A DNA stretch of 64,000 nt from Pseudomonas ovata. GTDB taxonomy: Bacteria; Pseudomonadota; Gammaproteobacteria; Pseudomonadales; Pseudomonadaceae. The stretch spans positions 124,001 to 188,000 of the forward strand of contig NZ_QFFU01000006.1 in the NCBI RefSeq assembly GCF_003131185.1, given 5' to 3'. A program made the translations under genes and the position numbers. The notes under the pieces are model-generated. The model saw only the letters and a list, made by a program, of their open reading frames with translations. It was not told the origin of the DNA and made no database searches. This document shows positions 47,172 through 54,851 of the stretch, in pieces. The number at the start of each line of letters is the position of its first letter. Within the stretch, counting starts at the first letter, position 1.

Positions 47172-47838
47172 GCCGGTCTTCCAGCACGTAGCCCATGCCA
47201 CGGATGGTGTGCAGCAGCTTGTGTTCATGCGGACCGTCGAGTTTGGCGCGCAGGCGCTTGATGGCCACCTCCACGACATTGGTGTCGCTGTCGAAATTGA
47301 TGTCCCAGACCTGCTCGGCAATCGAGGTCTTGGACAGAATATCGCCCTGACGGCGGGCCAGCAGGCTGAGCAGTGAAAACTCCTTGGCCGTCAGCTCCAG
47401 GCGTATGCCGGCACGGCTGGCCTTGCGACTGATCAGGTCGACCCAGAGGTCGGCAATGCCGATCTGCACCGGCTCCTGGGCGGCGCTGCGCCGGGTCAGG
47501 GCCTGCAGGCGGGCAACCAGCTCGAGAAACGAGAAGGGTTTGCCCAGGTAGTCATCGGCCCCTTCGCGCAGGCCGCGGATGCGGTCGTCGACCTGCTCGC
47601 GGGCGGTCAGCATGATCACCGGGGTCTGCTTGCGTGCCCGCAAGGCCCGCAGCACGCCGAAGCCATCGAGGCCCGGCAGCATCACATCGAGGATGATCAC
47701 CGCGTACTCGTTTTCCAGCCCCAGGTGCAGGCCCTCGATACCGTCGGCGGCCAGGTCCACGCTGTAGCCCTGTTCGCTGAGGCCGCGGTGCAGGTAGTCG
47801 GCGGTTTTCTGTTCGTCTTCGATAATCAGCACGCGCAT
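47161..47838 (-). CDS. Heavy-metal-type response regulator (OmpR family)
   Basis: A 225-residue regulator opening MRVLIIEDEQKTADYLHRGLSEQGYSVDLA, diagnostic of the CusR/CopR/CzcR/IrlR subgroup. The phosphoacceptor Asp is in VIILDVMLPGLDG and the switch Lys in DDYLGKPFSFLEL. The C-terminal winged helix includes LLARRQGDILSKTSIAEQVWDINFDSDTNVVEVAIKRLR. It starts 10 nt after the RND permease gene stop and overlaps the kinase gene by 11 nt, so it probably activates its own operon including the pump. Confidence 0.9.
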   Translation of the reverse strand: MRVLIIEDEQKTADYLHRGLSEQGYSVDLAADGIEGLHLGLENEYAVIILDVMLPGLDGFGVLRALRARKQTPVIMLTAREQVDDRIRGLREGADDYLGKPFSFLELVARLQALTRRSAAQEPVQIGIADLWVDLISRKASRAGIRLELTAKEFSLLSLLARRQGDILSKTSIAEQVWDINFDSDTNVVEVAIKRLRAKLDGPHEHKLLHTIRGMGYVLEDRRAH

Positions 47839-47848
47839 GCGAAAGGCC

Positions 47849-50800
47849 TCATGTGGGAATTGCCTGGCGAGTGGCAGGCGCCTTCTGGCGGCGGTGGAAC
47901 AGGTGCTCCAGTTGCAGGTAGATCACCGGCGTGGTGAACAGGGTCAGCACCTGGCTGACCAGCAGGCCGCCCACCACGGCGATGCCCAGCGGCTGGCGCA
48001 ATTCGGCCCCGACGCCGTAGCCGAGCATCAGCGGCAAGGCCCCGAACAGCGCTGCCAGGGTGGTCATCATGATCGGCCGAAAGCGCGTCAGGCAGGCTTC
48101 GTAGATGGCTTCGTCGGGGCTCAGCCCCTGGCTGCGCTGGGCCTCCAGGGCGAAGTCGACCAGCAGGATACCGTTCTTCTTGACGATGCCGATCAACAGC
48201 ACCACGCCGATCAACGCCATGATCGAGAAGTCCTGGCCCATCAGCCACAGCAGCAACAAGGCGCCGATGCCGGCCGAGGGCAGGGTCGAGATAATCGTCA
48301 GCGGATGGACGAAGCTCTCGTAGAGCACGCCAAGGATGATGTACACCGCCACCAGCGCGGCGAGGATCAGCCACGGCTGGTTGGCCAGCGAGCTCTGGAA
48401 GGCCTGGGCGGCGCCCTGGAAGCTGCCGATGATGGCCGCCGGCATGCCGATCTCTTCCTTGGCCTGGTCGAGCATGCGCACCGCATCGCCCAGTGCCACG
48501 CCGGAGGCCAGGTTGAACGACAGGTTGGCGGCCGGGAACATGCCGTCATGGCTGATCGACAGCGGGCCCATGGTCGGCGCGCTGACGCGGGCCAGGGCCG
48601 ACAGCGACACCATCTCGTTGGTCAGGGGCGAGCGCAGGTAGAAGTACGCCAGGCTTTCGGCGCGCCCGCGCTGACGGGCATCGAGTTCGAGGATGACTTT
48701 GTACTGGTTGGTCTCGGTCTGGTACTCGCTGATCTGCCGCTGGCCGAAGGCGTCGTACAACGCCTGGTCGACATCGGCAGTGGTCAGCCCGAAGCGCGCC
48801 GCAGCGCGTCGGTCGATATCGATATGGGTGACGCTGCCGCCCAGTTGCAGGTCGTTGGACAAATCGCGAAACGAAGGGTTGCTGCGCAGTTTGTCGGTCA
48901 GGCGCTGGGTCCAGGTATTGAGCAGGTCGCCGTCATTGCTCTTGAGCACGTACTGGTACTGGCTGCGGCTGGGACCGGGGCTGAGGTTGATGTCCTGCCC
49001 GGCACGCAGGTACAGGGCGATGCCGGGAAGGGTGCTGACCTGCGGGCGCAGGCGGTCGATGAATTCGCTGGCCGACACATCGCGCTCGGCGCGTGGCTTG
49101 AGCGAAATCCAGAAGCGCCCGCTGGCCAGGGTCTGGTTGGTGCCCGAGGCGCCCACCGAGTGCGAGAACGCCTGCACGGCCGGGTCGGCATTGATGATCT
49201 TCGCCAGTGCCTTGTGTTTCTCGACCATGTCCGGGTACGAAATGTCGGCCGCCGCATCGCTGGTGCCCAGCACCATGCCGGTGTCCTGCACCGGAAAGAA
49301 GCCCTTGGGAATCAGCACGTAGCCGGCCACCGCCATGGCCAGGGTCAGGCCGAACACGCCCAGGGTCAGGCGCTGATGCGCCAGCGCCTTGCGCAGGCCG
49401 CGTTCATAGACGTTGAGGAGGCGCTCGCCGAAACCGGGCTTGCCGTGGCTGCCATGGTTGGGCGCACGCATGAACATCGCGGCCAGGGTGGGGGCGAGCG
49501 TCAGCGAGACCACCACCGAAATCAGAATGGTGGCCGTGGCGGTCAGGGCAAATTCCTTGAACAGCCGGCCGACCACACCGCCCATGAACAGCAGCGGGAT
49601 AAAGGCGGCCACCAGCGAGAAGCTGATCGAGACCACGGTAAAGCCGATTTCCGAGGCGCCCTTGATTGCCGCCTCGCGCATGCCCTGGCCGGCCTCCAGA
49701 TGGCGGTGGATGTTTTCCACCACCACAATGGCATCGTCGACCACAAAGCCCACCGCCACGACAATGGCCACCAGGGTCAGGTTATTGAGGCTGAAGCCGA
49801 ACAGGTACATCAACGCGAAGGTAGCCACCAGCGACACCCCCAGTACGGCCGTGACGATCAGGGTCGCCGACCATTGGCGCAAAAACAGCGCCATCACCGC
49901 GACCACCAGCAGCACGGCAATGCCCAGGGTCAGTTCCACCTCATGCAGCGAGGCGCGAATGGTGCGCGTGCGATCGTTGAGCACCGAGACTTCCACCGAG
50001 GCCGGCAGCATGGCGGTCAGGCGCGGCACCTGGCCGAGTACCCGGTCGACGGTGTCGACGATATTGGCCCCCGGCTGGCGGAACACCACCAGGTTCACGC
50101 CCTGTTGCTGGCCGGTCCAGGCCTGGACGTAAGCGTTTTCTGCGCCATTGATGACCCGCGCCACATCGCTTAGGTGTACCGGCGCGCCGTCCTTGTAGCT
50201 GACGATCAGTTTGGCGTAGTCCTGTGGCTTGAACAGCTGGTCGTTGGCCGACAGGGTCGAGACGCTGTCCTTGCCATACAGCGCACCCTTGGCCAGGTTG
50301 AGGCTGGTCTGTTGCACGGCCTGGCGGATATCAGCCAGGGTAAGGCCCAGGGCTGCAAGTTTTTCCGGCGCGGCCTGGACGCGAATGGCCGGGCGCTGCT
50401 GGCCGACCAGGAAAACCTGGCCAACCCCTTCGATCTGACTGAGCTGGCGAGCCACCAGGGTTTCGGTCAGGTCGCTCAGTTCGGTGCCGGGTATCAGCCC
50501 GGAGCTGACGCTGAGGATCAGCACCGGGCTGTCGGCCGGATTAATCTTGCGCCAGGTCGGCAGGTTCGGCATGTCGGCCGGCAGCCGGCCGGCGGCCGTA
50601 TTGATCGCCGCCTGCACTTCTTGTGCGGCGGTGTCGATGCTTTTGGTCAGGGCGAACTGCAGGGTCAGGTTGGTCGAGCCCAGCGCGCTGCTGGAGGTCA
50701 TCTGGGTCATGCCGGGGATGGCACTGAACTGCACTTCCAGCGGCGTGGCCACCGAGGAGGCCATGGTCTTGGGGCTGGCGCCGGGCAACTGCGCGCTGAC

Positions 50801-50995
50801 CTGGATGGTGGGGAATTCCGCTTCCGGCAGCGGCGCCACCGGCAGGCGGGTAAAGGCGATCACCCCCAGCAGCACCAGGGCAAAGGTCAGCAGCAGGGTG
50901 GCCACCGGGTGATCGATGCACCAGGCCGAGAGCGAGCCCTTGCCCTTGTGCGCCGGGCTGTTCATGGGGGGCTTTGGCTGGGAAGCGTCATTCAT
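47849..50995 (-). CDS. RND efflux transporter permease (HAE1, MdtB/MdtC-like)
   Basis: A 1048-residue RND pump subunit with two copies of the helix-plus-periplasmic-loop unit. Markers are RLPVAPLPEAEFPTIQVSAQLPGASPKTMASSVATPLE near the N-terminus, the proton-relay segment VAVGFVVDDAIVVVENIHRH (two adjacent Asp) and GIVLLIGIVKKNGILLVDFA-type sequence in the second half. It resembles MdtC-type multidrug pumps rather than CusA metal pumps. Thus the metal label of the adjoining two-component system need not be its substrate. It overlaps the membrane-fusion gene by 4 nt (ATGA). No outer-membrane factor is nearby. Confidence 0.93.
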   Translation of the reverse strand: MNDASQPKPPMNSPAHKGKGSLSAWCIDHPVATLLLTFALVLLGVIAFTRLPVAPLPEAEFPTIQVSAQLPGASPKTMASSVATPLEVQFSAIPGMTQMTSSSALGSTNLTLQFALTKSIDTAAQEVQAAINTAAGRLPADMPNLPTWRKINPADSPVLILSVSSGLIPGTELSDLTETLVARQLSQIEGVGQVFLVGQQRPAIRVQAAPEKLAALGLTLADIRQAVQQTSLNLAKGALYGKDSVSTLSANDQLFKPQDYAKLIVSYKDGAPVHLSDVARVINGAENAYVQAWTGQQQGVNLVVFRQPGANIVDTVDRVLGQVPRLTAMLPASVEVSVLNDRTRTIRASLHEVELTLGIAVLLVVAVMALFLRQWSATLIVTAVLGVSLVATFALMYLFGFSLNNLTLVAIVVAVGFVVDDAIVVVENIHRHLEAGQGMREAAIKGASEIGFTVVSISFSLVAAFIPLLFMGGVVGRLFKEFALTATATILISVVVSLTLAPTLAAMFMRAPNHGSHGKPGFGERLLNVYERGLRKALAHQRLTLGVFGLTLAMAVAGYVLIPKGFFPVQDTGMVLGTSDAAADISYPDMVEKHKALAKIINADPAVQAFSHSVGASGTNQTLASGRFWISLKPRAERDVSASEFIDRLRPQVSTLPGIALYLRAGQDINLSPGPSRSQYQYVLKSNDGDLLNTWTQRLTDKLRSNPSFRDLSNDLQLGGSVTHIDIDRRAAARFGLTTADVDQALYDAFGQRQISEYQTETNQYKVILELDARQRGRAESLAYFYLRSPLTNEMVSLSALARVSAPTMGPLSISHDGMFPAANLSFNLASGVALGDAVRMLDQAKEEIGMPAAIIGSFQGAAQAFQSSLANQPWLILAALVAVYIILGVLYESFVHPLTIISTLPSAGIGALLLLWLMGQDFSIMALIGVVLLIGIVKKNGILLVDFALEAQRSQGLSPDEAIYEACLTRFRPIMMTTLAALFGALPLMLGYGVGAELRQPLGIAVVGGLLVSQVLTLFTTPVIYLQLEHLFHRRQKAPATRQAIPT

Positions 50996-52152
50996 GGTTG
51001 CACCGTCGCCTGGACCATGTCCGGTGTCTGCGCAGGCGTCGGGGTTATCTCGACCCGGCTGCCGGCCTTGAGCCGCGACTGGCCGTCCTGGACCAGCACA
51101 TCGCCGGGCGCCGGGCCGCTGATCAGGGTCATGTCACTGTCCTGGTACAGCACCTTGACCGGCACCACCTCGGCCTTGTTGTCGCGGATGCGAAACACGA
51201 AATGCTGGTCCATGCCGCGTTGCACCACTTGCGGCGGGACTTTGAGTGCGTTGCGCTCAAGGCCGGTCTGGATTTTCACCGTCACCAGCTGGCCTGGCCA
51301 CAGGGTATGCGCCGGGTTGTCGAAACGTGCCTTGGCGCGAATGGTGCCGGTGGTCGGCGACACCTGATTGTCGATCAGGCTCAGCCGGCCTTCGCCCAGC
51401 AGCGTGCCATTGACGTCATCACCCAGCCAGGCCTGTACGGCCGCCTGATCGGTTTGCGCGGTGAGTTTCTGTAACAGGGGCAGCATCTGTTGCGGCAACG
51501 AGAACTCGACCGCCACCGGATCGATGCGGGTGACCGTGAACAGCCCATCGGCATCGTTGACTCGCAGGAAATTGCCCTCATCGACATTGCGAATGCCGAC
51601 CCGGCCGGTCACCGGCGACTGGATGCGGGTATAGGACAGTTGCACCTGGGCCGCTTCAAGGGTGGCCTTGTTGCCCTGGACGGTAGCGCCCAGTTGCACG
51701 ACCTGCGCCTGTTGTTGATCGTAGGTCTGGCGGGAAATGCCGTTGTCGCGGGTCAGTTCCTTGTAGCGCGCCAGGTCCAGGCGGGCCAGGTCCAGTTGCG
51801 CCTGGCTTTGCGCCAGTTGCGCACGGGCCTGTTCCATGGCCGCGCGGATCGCCCGGTCGTCGAGGGTGGCGAGCAGATCTCCGGCCTTGACCTGCTGGCC
51901 TTCGACCACATGCACCTTGTTGAGGATGCCGTCGACCTGCGCGCGAATGACCACGCTTTGCAGCGACTGCACGGTGCCGATGCCGGTGACAAAGCGCGGC
52001 ACATCGGCGGTCTGGATGCTCACTACCTTGACCGGAATGGCGGTCGCTGTCGCCGCCGGCCTGGCTGCAGGGCGTTTGAGCTGCCAGAGGGCGCCAGCGG
52101 CCAGCAGCACCATGCAAAGAATGGCCAGAACGATTCGAGTCGATGTACGCAT
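50992..52152 (-). CDS. RND efflux membrane-fusion protein (MdtA-like)
   Basis: A 386-residue periplasmic adaptor. It has an N-terminal anchor or signal (VLAILCMVLLAAGALWQL), a split lipoyl domain (RAQVDGILNKVHVVEGQQVKAGDLLATLD ... YTRIQSPVTGRVG), an alpha-hairpin between them (MEQARAQLAQSQAQLDLARLDLARYKEL) and beta-barrel parts. No lipobox Cys is visible. It links the RND permease to an outer-membrane channel, which must come from elsewhere. First gene of the four-gene unit. Confidence 0.92.
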   Translation of the reverse strand: MRTSTRIVLAILCMVLLAAGALWQLKRPAARPAATATAIPVKVVSIQTADVPRFVTGIGTVQSLQSVVIRAQVDGILNKVHVVEGQQVKAGDLLATLDDRAIRAAMEQARAQLAQSQAQLDLARLDLARYKELTRDNGISRQTYDQQQAQVVQLGATVQGNKATLEAAQVQLSYTRIQSPVTGRVGIRNVDEGNFLRVNDADGLFTVTRIDPVAVEFSLPQQMLPLLQKLTAQTDQAAVQAWLGDDVNGTLLGEGRLSLIDNQVSPTTGTIRAKARFDNPAHTLWPGQLVTVKIQTGLERNALKVPPQVVQRGMDQHFVFRIRDNKAEVVPVKVLYQDSDMTLISGPAPGDVLVQDGQSRLKAGSRVEITPTPAQTPDMVQATVQP

Positions 52153-52503
52153 GCGATGGAAACGCCGAAGGGTCGTGGAAGGAAGAACAGCAATCGTGGG
52201 CGTCTTTATAGCTGGTTGGCCGGGTCAGCAGAATGACGTCTCGCTGTCAAAATTGTCAGCAAAGCTTGCGCCAGTTGGCAACTCCAACACTCAACCTTGA
52301 GCCGCTATCAAGAAACGCTCCACCCCGGCGATAGCCCGTTGACGGTCGGACGTTGGACGGCAGGCACGCAATATAGCGTGTGCTGGCAGGCATCAGTGCA
52401 AACTTCTAGGAAATGTCCTACAGAAGTTGTAGGCAAGTTCTGGCGAATATTCCTACGCTCGACTTAACTTTGCAGAGTGATCCCGATGTAACGGAGCAAG
52501 GCG
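52153..52503. promoter_or_regulatory. Divergent region between the RND operon and the pilus operon
   Basis: No gene is visible in these 351 bases. The half nearest the pilus genes contains overlapping inverted repeats (listed separately at 52407-52433) and AT-rich sequence likely to hold the pilus promoter. GGAGCAAGGCG precedes the ATG at 52504. Confidence 0.45.
52407..52433 (+). promoter_or_regulatory. Overlapping inverted repeats upstream of the pilus genes
   Basis: TAGGA-AATG-TCCTA (52407-52420) overlaps CCTACA-GAAGT-TGTAGG (52417-52433). The first resembles RcsB-type boxes (TAAGAATATTCCTA form) bound by LuxR-family response regulators. A further ATATTCCTACG follows near 52446. A related TTTCTAGGAAAGTTC lies near 53000, before the main pilin gene. 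Confidence 0.45.
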
Positions 52504-52881
52504 ATGAGCAGCGATACGTCAAGGTGGGAAACACGAGCCAGCCATTCGGTAAAGCGGGTTGCGGGGCAATTGATCGTGTTGTGGGTTACCGCTATCACGC
52601 CCATGCAGGCCATGGCACAAGAAGGTGTACTGGTTTTTCGCGGGCAAGTGGTTAATTCAACCTGTGATATGAAACAGTCGAGGCGACAAGGCGCGTCCGG
52701 CACGATGTTTCAAGTCCAGGTGCAACCGGGTGTATTCCTGGATGTGAATACGCAAGACAACGCCTGCACCGGTGAAGCGGTGCCGTTTACCACGCATTTC
52801 CAGGCACTGCCCCACGCCAAGGACGCTCCGCGCACGCTGTCCACCAGCCCGGCCGGGGTGGTCACCATTACCTATCAATAA
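52504..52881 (+). CDS. Small type 1 pilin-like protein
   Basis: A 125-residue exported protein. A long signal region (VKRVAGQLIVLWVTAITPMQAMAQ) leads to EGVLVFRGQVVNSTCDM, the chaperone-usher subunit opening with its conserved first Cys. A second Cys (NACTGEAVPF) could form the pilin disulfide. The end PAGVVTITYQ is the usual terminal strand. It is shorter than ordinary pilins (150-190), so it is a minimal minor subunit or a reduced one. It stands 311 nt upstream of the main pilin gene. Confidence 0.78.
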   Translation: MSSDTSRWETRASHSVKRVAGQLIVLWVTAITPMQAMAQEGVLVFRGQVVNSTCDMKQSRRQGASGTMFQVQVQPGVFLDVNTQDNACTGEAVPFTTHFQALPHAKDAPRTLSTSPAGVVTITYQ

Positions 52882-53192
52882 GGCTGTCACCGCCACCGCC
52901 TTCATGCCGTGACTTGAATTTGCAGCGTGAAGGTCGACACTTTACGTGCAGGTCCGCCACGACCTCGGTGTAAGGTTTACTTGAACTTTTTACTCGGTCT
53001 TTCTAGGAAAGTTCACCAATTCAAGAGGTTAAGCGTCTGGCATTTTCTTCTTACAGAAATATCCTGCAATTTATATTGCTGATTCTGTCACGGCAAATGG
53101 AAGCGCCTGACATCGGTTATAGAGTCCGGGCTCTATAGTGCTCGCCGTCCACTAGCGGGCACACACGAAATAACACAAGGAACGTTGTTAAC
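52882..53192. promoter_or_regulatory. Intergenic region before the main pilin gene
   Basis: No gene is visible in these 311 bases. They include TTTCTAGGAAAGTTC near 53000, an AT-rich stretch near 53040-53090 and the inverted repeat TATAGAG-TCCGGG-CTCTATA at 53119-53138. AAGGAACG precedes the ATG. A separate strong promoter for the major pilin is likely. Confidence 0.45.
53119..53138 (+). promoter_or_regulatory. Inverted repeat upstream of the major pilin gene
   Basis: TATAGAG and CTCTATA are perfect 7-bp arms around TCCGGG, 54 nt upstream of the pilin ATG. It may be an operator overlapping the promoter or a leader hairpin. Confidence 0.45.
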
Positions 53193-53771
53193 ATGAAAAA
53201 GCTGTCTATTACTCTGGCCGTCTTGGGCGCACTGGGTTTGACGGGTGCTGCCAATGCCGCCAACAACGGCAAGCTGATCTTCAATGGCACCCTGACCAAC
53301 ATGACGTGTGATGTGGCGCCGGGTACGGGTGTCAGCCCGGGTACCAATCCAGGTGAGATCAATGTCGATCTGGGCAATGTATCGTTTTCCGATATTGGTC
53401 TGTCGAGCGAAGGCAAACTGCAAACGGCCACGCCGATTCAGTTGCTGGTCAATTGCAGCGCCGGTGCCGATCAATACAACACCGTCAAGATGCGCTTTGC
53501 CGCCCGCAACGGCAGCGGGCTGGACAATAACGATCAAAGCCTGCTGCGCACTACGGGGGCTGCCGATGGTGTGGGCATCGGCCTGATCAATGCAGCCAAC
53601 CGGCTCATGGATCTGTCCGGCGTCGAAACCATCGACAAGCCACTGGTCAAGGACGGGGTGGGCGGCGCCACGGCGCAGCTCGACTTTGCGGCGGTCTATG
53701 TGCTCAACGGCACGGCCACCAACCCGGGCAATGCTGACGGCTTCATGCCTTTTGTAATGGACTACGAGTAA
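53193..53771 (+). CDS. Major fimbrial subunit (type 1 pilin family)
   Basis: A 192-residue exported pilin. The signal peptide MKKLSITLAVLGALGLTGAANA is followed by ANNGKLIFNGTLTNMTCDVAP, with the GxIxFxGxL...C pattern of chaperone-usher subunits. A second Cys (VNCSAGADQ) forms the subunit disulfide. The C-terminus ends in PFVMDYE, with the penultimate Tyr of the donor-strand-complemented strand. It polymerises on the cell surface through the chaperone and usher encoded next. Confidence 0.9.
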   Translation: MKKLSITLAVLGALGLTGAANAANNGKLIFNGTLTNMTCDVAPGTGVSPGTNPGEINVDLGNVSFSDIGLSSEGKLQTATPIQLLVNCSAGADQYNTVKMRFAARNGSGLDNNDQSLLRTTGAADGVGIGLINAANRLMDLSGVETIDKPLVKDGVGGATAQLDFAAVYVLNGTATNPGNADGFMPFVMDYE

Positions 53772-53829
53772 CACCCCAGGCAGGGCGGGCCTGCTCGCCC
53801 TGCCGTTTCCAGCCGAGGCCCATGCCAGC

Positions 53830-54585
53830 ATGCTTGTTCTTTTTTTTCGCAGTACGCTGCTCGCGCTCGGGTGCCTGTCTGTCTTCAGCGCCCAGGCCGG
53901 TATCGTGCTCAATACCACGCGCGTGATCTATCAGGGCAAGGACAAGGAAGTCAGCCTGGGCGTGCACAACAGTGGCGCCGGCGAGATTCTGCTGCAGTCC
54001 TGGCTCGAACCGTACGACCCCACCGGCGTCAGTGCGCAGCCGCAAGACAGCGACCTGCCGTTCATGGTCACTCCACCGCTGGCGCACCTGCAAGGTGATG
54101 GCAAGCAACTGGTGCGCATCATCCATGCCGGCCACGGCATGCCGTCCGAGCGAGAATCGGTGCTGTGGCTCAATGTCCAGGAAATCCCCCGCAGCGCGGC
54201 GGAAAACACCCTGCAGATTGCCGTGCGCCAGCGTATCAAGCTGTTTTTCAGGCCGGGCGGCCTGAGCGGCGATCCCGCCCTGGCCGCCCGGCAATTGCAA
54301 TGGCAATGGCTGCCCGGTGGCGAGCTTGAAGTGTTCAATCCAGGGCCGTTTCACGTGTCGATGCTGCGCATCGGCGCACACCAGGGCGCCAGGGAGCTGG
54401 CCAGCCAGGACAGTCGCATGGTTGCCCCTGGGCAACGCTGGCGCTTGCCCATCAAGTCGCCTTCGCCCAGTGCGCCGTTGGAGCTGCGCTTTACCAGCAT
54501 CAACGATTTTGGCGGTCAGGAAACGTACCGGGCCACGTTGAAGGGCACGCAGGCGGTGTCGGCCAGTCGGGTCGATTCGCCCTAG
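53830..54585 (+). CDS. Periplasmic pilus chaperone (PapD/FimC type), first copy
   Basis: A 251-residue protein with a signal peptide (LLALGCLSVFSAQA) and two immunoglobulin-like domains. GIVLNTTRVIYQGKDKEVSLGVHN contains the conserved strand with the anchor Arg. QLVRIIHAG and ESVLWLNVQEIPRSA supply the chaperone signature, and RQRIKLFFRPGGL holds the conserved Lys that binds subunit C-termini. It caps pilin subunits before transfer to the usher. Confidence 0.92.
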   Translation: MLVLFFRSTLLALGCLSVFSAQAGIVLNTTRVIYQGKDKEVSLGVHNSGAGEILLQSWLEPYDPTGVSAQPQDSDLPFMVTPPLAHLQGDGKQLVRIIHAGHGMPSERESVLWLNVQEIPRSAAENTLQIAVRQRIKLFFRPGGLSGDPALAARQLQWQWLPGGELEVFNPGPFHVSMLRIGAHQGARELASQDSRMVAPGQRWRLPIKSPSPSAPLELRFTSINDFGGQETYRATLKGTQAVSASRVDSP

Positions 54586-54588
54586 GCG

Positions 54589-54720
54589 CTGTACGTAAAG
54601 TGGCTGCGCTCGGCCATGCTGCGTTAAAAATCGACTCGCAATGCTCATTGACACGTGTCAACTGCGCTTGCTCGCCGCTTTTTGCCTGGCCTGACCTTCG
54701 CTCACCGACTTTTCGTACAG
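54589..54720. repeat. 132-bp imperfect palindrome between chaperone and usher genes
   Basis: CTGTACG at 54589 pairs with CGTACAG ending at 54720. The exact centre (54654.5) is the perfect palindrome TTGACACGTGTCAA. Further pairing is visible at the next positions (AAAGT with ACTTT) and in the GTTAAAAATCG / CGCTTTTTGCC region. It starts 4 nt after the chaperone stop and ends about 130 nt before the usher start. It looks like a mobile-type intergenic palindrome inside the operon. Confidence 0.75.
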
Positions 54721-54851
54721 AGCCTGGCCGTCGGTTGCCCGTACCCAGGCATCCACTCGCTGAACCTCGTATGTGCGAGGGCTCGGCCGTCATGCGTTGC
54801 GCAAAGGAATGCGCGACGCGTCAGAGACACCACGTAGAGTAAAAACAGCTA

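Noticed and set aside
47837..50173. A 778-codon plus-strand frame opposite the RND permease gene
   Set aside because: Antisense shadow rich in Gln/Arg/His/Gly; the permease on the other strand is complete.
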